A stretch of DNA of 58,390 nucleotides. It comes from Paenibacillus sp. MAEPY2. GTDB taxonomy: Bacteria > Bacillota > Bacilli > Paenibacillales > Paenibacillaceae. This document shows positions 1-7,715 of this stretch, one piece after another. Where the stretch lies: assembly GCF_000499205.1 (NCBI RefSeq), contig NZ_AWUK01000065.1, forward strand, positions 1 through 58,390, read 5' to 3'. The translations under genes were made by a program, and so were the position numbers. The notes beneath the pieces are model-generated. The model saw nothing but the letters and a program-made list of their open reading frames with translations. It did not search any database and was not told the DNA's origin. The first letter of the stretch is position 1, and each line of letters starts with the position of its first letter.

Positions 1-27
1 TTTATGTTCTTCTTTTTATTTTGCGAA

Positions 28-576
28 TTAATTTGTTGTAAAACCATTAAAGAGCCAACCATCAGTATCCGAGCGAACAAAGTCAAAATTCAACTCAATG
101 TTACCTTCGGAACCTTTAGTCGTGATGACTTTAGCTAATGCTAGCATAAAGTGATCTTTATCTTTTTGGTTGTATCCTCTAAATTCAAGTTCTTCCAAAC
201 TTATTTCGTTAAGAAAAGCAACTTCTGAGGGAGATTCTGCGTTCTTTAAAAGAATGGAATTGTTTTGTTGTGATACTTCAACGTCTGAGGAAGATACGGA
301 TTCAATATACGCGTAGTCCTTAGTTTCCATAGCAGAAATTATTTTAAAAGTAAGATTGAGTGTCTCCCTTAAACTATTGATGAGATCTGCCTCATCCGTC
401 GAACCTTTGCTGTTTTCTAATTGTTCTTTAAGTGAATTGTTCTCATTCTGAAGTTCCTCAATTTTAGAAGCATCTGTATTTCCTGGTTCCTGGGTTGATG
501 AGTTTGCGGAATTTTCTCCGTTACTGCAGGCTGATAATACCACCACTAAAAATAACATAAAAAGAATTTTTTTCAT
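28..576 (-). CDS. Small lipoprotein of unknown function
   Basis: A 182-residue protein. It opens with MKKILFMLFLVVVLSAC, a lipoprotein signal peptide ending in a lipobox (LSAC), so it is probably anchored to the outer face of the membrane. A low-complexity Asn/Ser/Thr linker follows, then a short Glu/Leu-rich helix (about residues 40-60) that may be a coiled coil, then a globular C-terminal part. An upstream in-frame ATG would add 12 residues, but the start at 576 has AAAGGAGG at the right distance and puts the signal peptide at the N-terminus. The product family is not recognised. Confidence 0.8.
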   Translation of the reverse strand: MKKILFMLFLVVVLSACSNGENSANSSTQEPGNTDASKIEELQNENNSLKEQLENSKGSTDEADLINSLRETLNLTFKIISAMETKDYAYIESVSSSDVEVSQQNNSILLKNAESPSEVAFLNEISLEELEFRGYNQKDKDHFMLALAKVITTKGSEGNIELNFDFVRSDTDGWLFNGFTTN

Positions 577-616
577 TATATACCTCCTTTTTCTAAAAAT
601 ATAATAACACACTTAA

Positions 617-664
617 ACAAAAAAGGGATTAAGAACTTGTAAGTTCTTAATCCCTTTTTTTGTT
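617..664. terminator. Bidirectional intrinsic terminator
   Basis: The inverted repeat GGGATTAAGAAC / GTTCTTAATCCC is flanked by A-rich and T-rich runs on its two sides. It lies just after the amidase stop and before the lipoprotein gene, both on the minus strand. Confidence 0.85.
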
Positions 665-669
665 TTTAA

Positions 670-1242
670 TTAAATAGGAGGGAGAGTCATGGCAAAGCTG
701 TTAATACCGTTAGCGATCGCTCGGGCGCACGTTTGTTTATTGGCAACCAACGTATTGCGGTCCGATGCGGTATCGATAAACAGCATTTCAGGGAGAATGG
801 CCCATGCTTTAGTATTTTTAGGATCAATGACGTGGATATTCGTCCCGCCGCGTTGACTCGGTGCTTTCTTCACCCCGCGATTGGTCTTGCCCAGTGCAGC
901 AACCAGTGAGTTGTTGACAGCGTTAGCCAATGAAGTGGTATAGCTGCTTGCATTATCGTGGATCCATGTTTCGATACCTGTACCCCCGCCAGCATTAATG
1001 TGGAGACTCACATAAATATCGGCCCCAAAATTATTGGACGCTATAGAGCGATCCGGGTTTTCTGGATAGGTATCGGTAGAACGGCTCATCTGAACCGTAG
1101 CTCCCAATTTTTCCAGTTCGGTCTTCAGAAATTTACCAATGTCCAGTACAATTGCTGCCTCTGTGTACCCGCCACCTACAGCCCCTGGGTCTTTACCACC
1201 ATGTCCGGGGTCAACAAAAACCTTGTAACCATTAAGTGCCAT
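670..1242 (-). CDS. N-acetylmuramoyl-L-alanine amidase (Amidase_3)
   Basis: A 190-residue zinc amidase that would cut the bond between N-acetylmuramic acid and L-alanine in peptidoglycan. The Amidase_3 pattern spans the whole protein: DPGHGGKD (first zinc His, about residue 13), YTEA (Glu ligand), SLHINAG (second His ligand) and a C-terminal PEMLFID carrying the catalytic Glu. There is no signal peptide and no separate wall-binding domain, as in phage-like or holin-dependent single-domain amidases. The start at 1242 follows GAGAGGATG; a longer in-frame start would add 29 residues that do not resemble the family. Confidence 0.93.
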   Translation of the reverse strand: MALNGYKVFVDPGHGGKDPGAVGGGYTEAAIVLDIGKFLKTELEKLGATVQMSRSTDTYPENPDRSIASNNFGADIYVSLHINAGGGTGIETWIHDNASSYTTSLANAVNNSLVAALGKTNRGVKKAPSQRGGTNIHVIDPKNTKAWAILPEMLFIDTASDRNTLVANKQTCARAIANGINSFAMTLPPI

Positions 1243-1652
1243 AAATAATACATCCTCTCTGTTGATCATTATTTTGAAGTGGATTATTTCCTCTTCACTA
1301 TGTAGGAAAAAATAAGGAAATCTATACAACCCTAATTTAAAAATTTACTGTCCATACAATGACCTAGTAAAAAGGAAAGATTGCTAGATTGACGACAAAA
1401 TCATTAAGTCATTAAAACAAGTATTTCATTGAAGCAATAAAAATATAAATTACTGATTCTAAAAGATTAGAAGATTTATTGTCATCAATTTAAATTCTAA
1501 ATCGCTCAGCTAAAAAAACATTTTCGATTTTTGACAACACATGTAAAATATTTAATTTAATGTGATAGATATCATGTGAAAATAAGTAATTATATGGTAA
1601 TATAATTATGGAGTAAGAATTAATTTTTACATACTATTAAGGAGGATATTTA
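1243..1652. other. Intergenic stretch with probable promoter for the next gene
   Basis: About 400 bases of AT-rich DNA with no plausible gene. On the plus strand TATAAT at 1601-1606 lies about 50 bases before the next start, and a TTGACA occurs at 1531-1536 without a good partner. The amidase ribosome binding site occupies the left edge. Nothing else was identified. Confidence 0.4.
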
Positions 1653-2021
1653 ATGATGAAAAAAAGTTGGTTTTCTTTTCTGATGGTATTTGTTCTGATG
1701 GGCGCATTTGCAAGTCAGGTGTTAGCTGCGAATGAAGGTACGGGGAATGTTGTTACAGGTGGTAGTAAAGTGAGCAGTCCCATCATGGGTCAGCATCAAT
1801 ACGGGGAACTGGAAGCTCATCTTGGTAGCGGGAACTATAATGTGAATGTAACAATACAGGAATATAAATCAGGCAGTTGGGTAAGTATGTATACATTAGT
1901 TGCAACTCCTTCAAACCCTACTGTTAAAACACACTATTATTTAGAGGGTGGTAAGCAGTATAGATTACTAATCGAGACTTTAAGTAGCGGTTGGGGTCAC
2001 CTCTATAATTATATACCTTAA
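1653..2021 (+). CDS. Small secreted protein of unknown function
   Basis: A 122-residue protein with a clear signal peptide: MMKKSW, a hydrophobic core, then ASQVLAAN as a type I cleavage site. The mature part (about 95 residues) is rich in Gly, Ser, Asn and Tyr, has no cysteine, and looks beta-rich (NYNVNVTIQEYKSG...). A strong AAGGAGGATATTTA site precedes the ATG, and an intrinsic terminator follows directly, so it is a single-gene unit. The small secreted beta-rich product at 37503-37955 is similar in kind but not obviously homologous. Confidence 0.82.
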   Translation: MMKKSWFSFLMVFVLMGAFASQVLAANEGTGNVVTGGSKVSSPIMGQHQYGELEAHLGSGNYNVNVTIQEYKSGSWVSMYTLVATPSNPTVKTHYYLEGGKQYRLLIETLSSGWGHLYNYIP

Positions 2022-2036
2022 TTAACTTTAGTCCGG

Positions 2037-2067
2037 GCAGTCGAGTAATTTCTCGACTGCCTTTTTA
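2037..2067 (+). terminator. Intrinsic terminator
   Basis: Perfect 9-bp stem GCAGTCGAG / CTCGACTGC with a 6-base loop, followed by CTTTTT. It ends the secreted-protein transcript. Confidence 0.9.
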
Positions 2068-2300
2068 AGTGCCTCTACGAAATTACGTTTGATCTGCATC
2101 CTAATTAACGTTATCTAGAGTTGGATCAGCATTCAATGACTCACACTTAATCAACTAAAGTTTCTTTCTATAATTTTACAACTGACTTATCCTACTGTAT
2201 ACTATATCTATTAAAAGCTTCATTAATTTTCTTTGTCATATTAAATGAGACAAAGAGGGAGTATGCTAAGTTACTAGCCTATAAATTAAGGACTTGTATT

Positions 2301-2346
2301 AGGAGACTTAACACGGAACGCACGTGTATTTAAGTCTCCTTTTTTG
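2301..2346 (+). terminator. Terminator in a gene-free leader, possible small RNA or attenuator
   Basis: AGGAGACTTA pairs with TAAGTCTCCT around an inner ACACG/CGTGT hairpin and is followed by TTTTTT. No gene precedes it within 250 bases, so it probably ends a short leader or small RNA rather than a coding transcript. The loop carries CGCACGT, a string also seen in hairpins at about 7708 and (inverted) 7919. Confidence 0.75.
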
Positions 2347-2457
2347 CGTCCAAAAACAGGAGGATTGTCTTTGCAACATGCAATCACGATCAAAAGAAAT
2401 TAGGTTTCATTTGTAACCTAGGTAAGAACCACATGCAATCCCAGCCGGCTGGCGGAG

Positions 2458-2485
2458 TAAAAAAACCTCCCGCCTACCGCGGGAG
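2458..2485 (-). terminator. Minus-strand terminator just before the LPD1 gene
   Basis: CTCCCGC / GCGGGAG (2467-2485) is preceded on the plus strand by a run of seven A (2459-2465), so read on the minus strand it is a GC-rich hairpin followed by a U tract. No minus-strand gene ends here. It would stop any antisense transcript coming from the LPD1 gene, or structure the leader of that gene. Confidence 0.6.
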
Positions 2486-2503
2486 AGTATGGAGGTTATA
2501 AAT

Positions 2504-4030
2504 ATGAATCAACTTTCACTTTTTGACTATTTTCCAAATCAAAATGCAGTCTTATCTGCAAATGCTCTTGTACCTGCGGAAACAAAGGGTAGGGCTCATA
2601 GGAATTCGAAGAATTCCTATGTTTATGATGTCGGGGAAGAATTACATGGTGCAAAAAAACACTTGAGTCAACAATCCGGAGTTGATTGGTCCAAGATTGA
2701 AGAGAACCCTTCGGTGGCATACCAAATGGTCTGCAAGAATGAATTACTAAAGGATTTTGATCTGAGAAGTCTCCAGGCTGAAGGATTTACTTCGGAAGCA
2801 GCCTTCGCGATTAAATTGATATGGGCACGAGTGTGCCAGCATCCGGAGGATACACCACAAAAGCGGGCCGACTATATTCAGGGCATAGGAGCACTACAGT
2901 CCATCTTATCCGGAGCCAAAGATGAGGATCGCATAAAGAAAGCTTTTCAGATGCTTAAAGAAGCTTTGTATCAGGCTCGACTTTCAACCTATTCCCATAG
3001 AATTGATGAGCAACCTGAATTGGCTCGTTCTCAATTTTGGCTCGCACTGGGAGATCGATTTCAATCACTGTTCTATGGTACCCGGCGCGGCCGTCCTGGC
3101 TTGTATAACTTGATTCAGAAAGCATTCTATTCTGAACAGGGTAAGGACTGGAATTGGCTGAACACAAGTGGAATGAAAAAGACATCCATTAAAGAGAATA
3201 AAGAAAAATGGGAACGCCTCGTTCCTGAAGAGGTAGTCCGAAAATCCAATGAAGCATCGGGAGTTAATACACCGGATGACCTAATCGATATCTTTGGGAT
3301 TAGAGGAGTTCAGTTTGGTAATTGGGTTCAGGATGTCGCCGGACGGTATCATGTTTTAAGTTGTGGCCACGCTCTAAACGATCTGGTGGGCCTGTTAGAC
3401 ATTCCAAACATGGCAGCATCTTTCTATGGCTTGTTAGGATTAGCCTTTGGTGCAAGAGGATCTGGGTCAGCCTCAGCTCATTACGAGCCGGGCAGCAATA
3501 TCATGAACATTACTAAACTCAGAGGTGGGGGATCCCTTTGCGATGAGTGGGCACATGCATTGGACTTTAATTTATACTCGTTCTCTCATCAATTCTCCAA
3601 TGGCAAACATCTCTCACTGACTGGACATAAGCCTGGGAACTATTTACCCCGTAATGTGGGTATCGCCTTTACTGAACTCATGAAAATTATAAAGGAGGGA
3701 GATGGTGTGAAGCGCGTGATCGTTCCGGATCCGCTACCATCTGAGGAGTACCAATATCGGGCTCGTGTTGTTGATCTACTCGAAATGAATAATTATGACA
3801 TCGATGCTGCAATGCTGGTTCTTAAAAACGGTAATTTTAATGTAAAACCGCGAATGTGGAATGATATCGGGTTACTCTACTGTAACATTCTACAGCGTAA
3901 AGGATTAGAGGTTCCGGCTTCATTCGGTGTTCCCACGGATGAAAGTAACTTCCTACTTGATGCCAGATCTCGCGGACCATACTGGAAAAGAGACCATGAA
4001 CTATTTGCAAGAGCACGAGTCATGGATTGA
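2504..4030 (+). CDS. LPD1-domain polyvalent-type protein
   Basis: A 508-residue protein. The central part (about residues 245-385) matches the Large Polyvalent protein-associated Domain 1 pattern: FGIRGVQFGNWV, then DIPNMAASFYGLLGLAFGARG, then AHYEPGSNIMNITK and a GGGSLCDEWAHALD segment. Such proteins are carried by phages and conjugative elements and are thought to enter or act in the new host together with the DNA. The family normally shows a HExxH-like HEWxHALD; here the first His is Asp (DEWAH), so a metal-dependent activity is doubtful. The start at 2504 was chosen because GGAGG lies 8 bases upstream; the upstream in-frame start sits before that site. Confidence 0.8.
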   Translation: MNQLSLFDYFPNQNAVLSANALVPAETKGRAHRNSKNSYVYDVGEELHGAKKHLSQQSGVDWSKIEENPSVAYQMVCKNELLKDFDLRSLQAEGFTSEAAFAIKLIWARVCQHPEDTPQKRADYIQGIGALQSILSGAKDEDRIKKAFQMLKEALYQARLSTYSHRIDEQPELARSQFWLALGDRFQSLFYGTRRGRPGLYNLIQKAFYSEQGKDWNWLNTSGMKKTSIKENKEKWERLVPEEVVRKSNEASGVNTPDDLIDIFGIRGVQFGNWVQDVAGRYHVLSCGHALNDLVGLLDIPNMAASFYGLLGLAFGARGSGSASAHYEPGSNIMNITKLRGGGSLCDEWAHALDFNLYSFSHQFSNGKHLSLTGHKPGNYLPRNVGIAFTELMKIIKEGDGVKRVIVPDPLPSEEYQYRARVVDLLEMNNYDIDAAMLVLKNGNFNVKPRMWNDIGLLYCNILQRKGLEVPASFGVPTDESNFLLDARSRGPYWKRDHELFARARVMD

Positions 4031-4148
4031 AGATGAACTTCATACAGCGCAGCTGGACAATTCATATTTAGTCACCGGCACCAAATTGGGTGGGCCCTAT
4101 CCATTACATGAAGAACGTGAAGACATTAACGATGCTTTCCGCAATTGA
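3996..4148 (+). CDS. Small acidic protein, overlaps the LPD1 gene
   Basis: A 50-residue acidic product (MNYLQEHESWIEDELH...) that starts inside the last 35 bases of the LPD1 gene in another frame, suggesting translational coupling. A weak AAAAGAGA precedes the ATG. There are no membrane segments or cysteines and the family is not recognised. The overlap arrangement supports a real gene, but the short length leaves doubt. Confidence 0.5.
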   Translation: MNYLQEHESWIEDELHTAQLDNSYLVTGTKLGGPYPLHEEREDINDAFRN

Positions 4149-4256
4149 TGGCAGACATTAAACGATTCAGGCATTCTTCATGATGACCAAAATTGGAATA
4201 GATAAATGCTGAGACTGGGAAAACCACTATCACATATTCTATCTGGAGGTTATACA

Positions 4257-4424
4257 ATGGATAAACCAACCGATATCTGCGAGGAAATAGAACTTAAGCG
4301 ATTAGAGATGCATGAAGCTGGAACACTTCACGGGTTAATGTCGCCAGAGGTATTAAGAGTATCTCAGGAGTTAGATTTGCTCCTTAATGATTTTAATAAA
4401 AGATTAAACAGAGAATGCGGCTAA
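4257..4424 (+). CDS. Spo0E-like aspartyl-phosphate phosphatase
   Basis: A 55-residue helical-hairpin protein with the family layout: IELKRLEMHEAGTLHG, a loop, then LRVSQELDLLLNDF, where SQELD is the SxxxD signature carrying the catalytic Asp. Spo0E proteins remove the phosphate from Spo0A~P and delay sporulation, and plasmids and phages of bacilli often carry copies. CTGGAGG lies at correct spacing before the ATG at 4257. The stop codon lies within the terminator stem that follows. It suggests that the host sporulates. Confidence 0.85.
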   Translation: MDKPTDICEEIELKRLEMHEAGTLHGLMSPEVLRVSQELDLLLNDFNKRLNRECG

Positions 4425-4443
4425 TCAGCCGCGTTCTTTTTTT
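4417..4443 (+). terminator. Intrinsic terminator overlapping the Spo0E-like stop
   Basis: GCGGCT-AATC-AGCCGC followed by GTTCTTTTTTT; the stop codon of the Spo0E-like gene lies in the stem. Confidence 0.85.
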
Positions 4444-4517
4444 ATGATGAAAACTATTCTTCAGTTCTAATTCTTTTTAGAGCTTATTTCTAAGGATTAA
4501 AGATTGTTATTATTTAT

Positions 4518-4803
4518 TCTCAATATTTGAGAGGGGGTCCATCAATATCTGAGATAGGATATCTCGAATTCTGAGATACCTTCTCTCAAATTTTAAAGGG
4601 GGGACTATCAAATATTGAGAAGCTAAACCGATTGTACAATTTTGAGATGCAGCATCTCAAATTCTGAGAAGCAAAAATATCGGTAAACTTTCGCTTCTCA
4701 AATTCTGAGATACATCGCTTCTCAAATTTTGAGATGCAGACTTTCAACCATTGATACACAGCTTCTCAAAATTATATAGACTGCCTCTCAATTTTTGAGA
4801 GGC
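4518..4803. repeat. Phased array of TCTCAAAWTTTGAGA palindromes
   Basis: About a dozen full or half copies of a palindrome whose core is TCTCAAATTTTGAGA, the best copies extended by GC at both ends. Estimated centres are 4525, 4547, 4569, 4591, 4613, 4640, 4662, 4703, 4727, 4749, 4771 and 4793. Most steps are exactly 22 bp (two helical turns), with breaks of 27, 41 and 24. Full palindromes are clearest at 4518-4532, 4560-4578, 4652-4672, 4693-4713, 4717-4737 and 4783-4803. It lies between the Spo0E-like terminator and the XRE gene and has no coding capacity. It may be an iteron array, a partition centromere or a cooperative operator. Confidence 0.85.
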
Positions 4804-4896
4804 GTAATTTGAGGATCGAGTTCACCAATATCAGCGAGAAAAAGTTAGTTTATGGTGCTACTCAATTAACCAACTTAATACTCCTTCAGAACTTAA

Positions 4897-4945
4897 AAAC
4901 TTGAGTAATTACTCAAGTTTTGTTATTATTTAAGTATGGTATAAT
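4897..4945 (+). promoter_or_regulatory. Promoter and palindromic operator of the XRE regulator
   Basis: A perfect 24-bp palindrome (4897-4920; arms AAACTTGAGTAA and its complement) overlaps the -35 region, and TATAAT lies at 4940-4945. No close TTGACA match is present. The position suggests autoregulation by the XRE protein encoded 20 bases downstream. The core CTTGAGTAATTACTCAAG differs from the upstream repeat array. Confidence 0.7.
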
Positions 4946-4965
4946 CAGGTTTTGTGGGGGTTATT

Positions 4966-5322
4966 ATGTTTGAAGAATTCATTAAACAAGCTCGTAATAA
5001 ACTTCGGATGACCCAAGAAGAAGTTGCAGATAAAGCTAATGTAAAAGCTACATATCTGAGCAAGATGGAAAGAGGTCAGCTTAGAACGCCTCCATCCGAG
5101 CAAGTACTTATCAGATTAGCATTAGCGCTTCAACTTGAACCACATGAAGTAGTAATTAAAGCGGGGCGTATACCTATAGAATTCCAAACATTGATTCTTA
5201 AGGATGAAAGTGTAGTGAGATATCTAAAAGGTAAATTAGAGGAGAATTTGGAGCAGGAGGAGAGATTAACGGAGGATGCTAAATATGATTCTTCTGATCA
5301 CTTCCGCGATAAAATCAATTGA
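4966..5322 (+). CDS. XRE-family helix-turn-helix regulator
   Basis: A 118-residue DNA-binding protein. The N-terminal HTH_3 domain (about residues 5-60) reads IKQARNKLRMTQEEVADKANV, then TYLSKMERGQ, the usual helices 1-4 of the Cro/C1 fold. The C-terminal 50 residues are highly charged (KLEENLEQEERLTED) and may dimerise. ATG 4966 is preceded by GGGGG at about 5 bases; the upstream in-frame GTG lies inside that site. It probably represses its own promoter through the adjacent palindrome, and it is the nearest candidate to bind the repeat array. Confidence 0.88.
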   Translation: MFEEFIKQARNKLRMTQEEVADKANVKATYLSKMERGQLRTPPSEQVLIRLALALQLEPHEVVIKAGRIPIEFQTLILKDESVVRYLKGKLEENLEQEERLTEDAKYDSSDHFRDKIN

Positions 5323-5348
5323 ACAATCTAAACTAACTAGGAGAGTGA

Positions 5349-5462
5349 ATGTCACACATGATGGATCAAAACAATGATTATCAATACTGGGTTGTTCAAT
5401 TAGGGCAGCTTTATTACGCAGGTGGGCTTGGCAGGACGAGCCAGATAAGTAGATACATTTAG
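5349..5462 (+). CDS. Possible 37-residue protein
   Basis: ATG at 5349 follows AGGAGA. The product starts MSHMMDQNNDYQYWVVQLGQ and continues to YYAGGLGRTSQISRYI. The motif resembles short phage and plasmid proteins that begin with a Y-W-V-V-x-L strand and normally run longer, so it may be a shortened relic. It sits between the XRE gene and two small membrane-protein genes. Confidence 0.4.
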   Translation: MSHMMDQNNDYQYWVVQLGQLYYAGGLGRTSQISRYI

Positions 5463-5515
5463 CTATGAGTTTGTAAGTCATGAATCACTGGTTTCTGGAA
5501 ATTGGGGGTAGAATT

Positions 5516-5854
5516 GTGAGAACGATGACATGGTTTGCAGACAATCAAATTTATCTACTAGCTGCAGCGGGTATATTAATTTGTTTGCTAGCTCTTCCGC
5601 TTATTGTTAATTATCTAATAGATTCCTATGATGCTGTAAAAGCAAGAAACAATAAAGAGATCGGATATATATACCCTGATAAAGAGAATCATTTTCTGGT
5701 ATACACCGAAAAACGGTTAGAATACTCCTCAACTGATATCTTACAAATTGAAATTTGGAATGGACTTGACTATATAAGTACTTCTAAAGATGAAATTATC
5801 GTTCCTGAAATGTCTGGAACTCGTGCAAGAATTAAGGTGAATAGAACCAGTTAA
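5516..5854 (+). CDS. Small membrane protein of unknown function
   Basis: A 112-residue protein with one strong transmembrane segment (YLLAAAGILICLLALPLIVNYL, about residues 13-34) and a 75-residue soluble C-terminal tail (DKENHFLVYTEKRLEYSSTD...). GTG 5516 is chosen because GGGGGT lies 6 bases upstream; an in-frame ATG at 5480 has no site. It follows the XRE regulator in the same direction and may be co-transcribed with the next membrane protein. The family is not recognised. Confidence 0.6.
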   Translation: MRTMTWFADNQIYLLAAAGILICLLALPLIVNYLIDSYDAVKARNNKEIGYIYPDKENHFLVYTEKRLEYSSTDILQIEIWNGLDYISTSKDEIIVPEMSGTRARIKVNRTS

Positions 5855-5913
5855 AACTTTGGCTGAGAGTCAAGTGAACTTTACTTAACCACTTAGAATT
5901 GGAGGGGTTTGTT

Positions 5914-6159
5914 GTGCTAAATAAACTAACATTTGATAACTCTATAGTAGAAGAAACGTTCATAACCACATTAAAAACAATAATAAACGGGATACACCCA
6001 GGTTTTTATGTTGTGTTTTTGATAATGGCCATACTAGCATGGGGGACTTATTACCTCGAACATAAGCAATTTAGAAAAACATTTGCTTTTTTACCAAGAT
6101 ACCTCTGGCCCACTAAACAATATTGGCGAGATAATAAACAAAAATTCATGAAATATTGA
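5914..6159 (+). CDS. Small single-pass membrane protein
   Basis: An 81-residue protein with one transmembrane helix (GFYVVFLIMAILAWGTYYL) followed by a basic, aromatic tail (RKTFAFLPRYLWPTKQYW). GTG 5914 is preceded by GGAGGGG. It has the same size and layout as the preceding gene, with no detectable shared motif. A bidirectional terminator follows about 65 bases downstream. Function unknown. Confidence 0.6.
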   Translation: MLNKLTFDNSIVEETFITTLKTIINGIHPGFYVVFLIMAILAWGTYYLEHKQFRKTFAFLPRYLWPTKQYWRDNKQKFMKY

Positions 6160-6221
6160 ATTACATAAATCTTTGGTCCGATTTTATATTTTTGATAATG
6201 ACGAACTCAACTAAAAGCAAG

Positions 6222-6276
6222 CTATAAAAAAAACCGCAGTACTCACTTAGCTTGAGGACTGCGGTTTTTTTTATAG
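6222..6276. terminator. Bidirectional terminator between convergent genes
   Basis: CTATAAAAAAAACCGCAGT pairs with ACTGCGGTTTTTTTTATAG across a short loop. It separates the plus-strand small membrane genes from the minus-strand DnaA_N-like gene. Confidence 0.92.
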
Positions 6277-6288
6277 TTTCTTCATGAA

Positions 6289-7272
6289 TTACTGGTATAA
6301 ATAATCATACTTAAGATCCTCTATACTTTGATCAACCTGCAGCAATGCCTCACGTATCAAAATATCCATTCGGGCACTTAACCATTCTGAAGCGAATTGA
6401 GTAGGTGAATAGACAGTCACAATGCGATCACGTTTAATACAGAATGAATCTTTAAGCCAGGTATCAAAAGACGGCTTCGTCATTTTTGCTTGTAGAATGT
6501 TGAGAGTATCAATCCATAAGTTTCTGTCCTGGTCCGATCGTTCCATTTCGAGTGACTTAACTTTGGTTTGATTTTCCCTCTCCAATTTTTGACCTGTTTT
6601 TTGTTTTCTAACTACCGTACCTTTCTGGATTACGTTGTCATATACTTCCGTAAAATCAACTGAAGGGTCCAGATGAATGACATCATCCATGTCCTCCACG
6701 ATCCGCTGCATGTACTTATCGTGATCTAACCTTAATTCCGTGGGCAGCCGCTCATACAATTCAACCGGTAGAAAAGGGACCTTCTTACGCACTTTATAAA
6801 GTGGGCTTTCCTCCAGATTGTTCTTGTCAGCATTTTGGACATTGAAGACGACAACAAATCCATACTTCTCTAAAATGCCGAGTATCCTTTTCACTGTATT
6901 GCGGCTTTTGTTCATTTTTTGTGATATCAGCTTGAGGTCAGGCCAACAGTAGTCCTTATCACCGTAACAGAAACGCTTAAGATGGCCATACAAAGCAACC
7001 CCTTCAGCGCTAAAAAAGTGCCCCCAGTAATCCCATATGTAGTTACTTATAATCGTCATGTGACCATCGACGTGCGGTATGGGTTGCCCATGTTTATCTA
7101 AGCTGAACCGTCTTATTTCTTCTTCAGGTATATAGATTTTTTCGATTTCTTTTTTGGTATAAGCCTGTTCTTCTTCGTTTACGACCCGGATCTTCGATTC
7201 CTCCGTACCCGTGGGTCTATAACGATAGTACAGTAACTTATGAGGGGAACCTTTCAGGTTTTTTTCATACAT
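6289..7272 (-). CDS. HTH protein with C-terminal DnaA_N-like domain
   Basis: A 327-residue protein. Residues about 85-150 resemble the winged-helix domain HTH_36 of plasmid and phage replication proteins (ALYGHLKRFCYGDKDYCWPD, LISQKMNKSRNTVKRILGIL, EKYGFVVVF). Residues about 250-320 match the DnaA N-terminal domain (LWIDTLNILQAKMTKPSFDTWLK..., then ASEWLSARMDILIREAL), the region by which DnaA self-associates and recruits helicase or DnaB-like partners. A basic linker joins them. This suggests a replication accessory or initiator protein. An AAAGGAGA site precedes ATG 7272. The gene reads toward the repeat array and ends at a strong terminator; a small-RNA-like unit lies upstream on the same strand. 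Confidence 0.75.
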   Translation of the reverse strand: MYEKNLKGSPHKLLYYRYRPTGTEESKIRVVNEEEQAYTKKEIEKIYIPEEEIRRFSLDKHGQPIPHVDGHMTIISNYIWDYWGHFFSAEGVALYGHLKRFCYGDKDYCWPDLKLISQKMNKSRNTVKRILGILEKYGFVVVFNVQNADKNNLEESPLYKVRKKVPFLPVELYERLPTELRLDHDKYMQRIVEDMDDVIHLDPSVDFTEVYDNVIQKGTVVRKQKTGQKLERENQTKVKSLEMERSDQDRNLWIDTLNILQAKMTKPSFDTWLKDSFCIKRDRIVTVYSPTQFASEWLSARMDILIREALLQVDQSIEDLKYDYLYQ

Positions 7273-7506
7273 AAAAACTCTCCTTTAATTGACACCCATT
7301 TAGGCAACATTGAAGAAGAGTAGGGACTTCACTTTTAAAAAACTCTGTGATAAGATGGTTTCACAAATGTTTGTAAGTAGAGTCCCTAATCTTCTAGCAA
7401 TTCATGTCGTACGCTTGGCGGCCGAAGACACGATTTGCTCTCGCGATAGGGGCTTTTTTCTTTTACGGTAGCTATTTAATATAGTAATTAATTAGTAATG
7501 AGAGAT

Positions 7507-7597
7507 AAAAAAAACACACAATTTTGAATTTGTGTGCGACTAAACAGAGGTCCGTTTCTTCGTTACGAAGAGACTTCACCCATTGCTTTGCACGCAC
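7507..7597 (-). ncRNA. Candidate ~90-nt small RNA or leader
   Basis: On the minus strand TTTACC (7625-7630) and TATAGT (7602-7607) are separated by exactly 17 bases. Downstream are a CTCTTCGTAACGAAGA hairpin and an intrinsic terminator (CACACAAATT...AATTGTGTG plus eight T) ending near 7507. No open reading frame fits. The same strand carries the DnaA_N-like gene about 235 bases further on, so this could be a copy-control RNA or an attenuated leader. Confidence 0.5.
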
Positions 7598-7715
7598 TTC
7601 GACTATAGCATATTAATATATTAGGGTAAAGATAATTTTGGCAGTTTCTATCAAACTATGTCGTTGTCATAATTTATGACGTGTGATAAACTTATATCAA
7701 CTTAATAACGCACGT

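Noticed and set aside
958..1248. 96-codon plus-strand frame opposite the amidase
   Set aside because: It lies entirely within the amidase gene, has no ribosome binding site, and the minus strand has clear Amidase_3 motifs.
4518..4803. CRISPR array
   Set aside because: The repeats are short palindromes without unique spacers of constant length, and no cas genes are present.
7313..7394. Long-range inverted repeat GAAGAGTAGGGACT / AGTCCCTAATCTTC
   Set aside because: Two mismatches in 14 and a 50-base loop make it weak; it was not counted as a separate element, although it may contribute to structure upstream of the DnaA_N-like gene.
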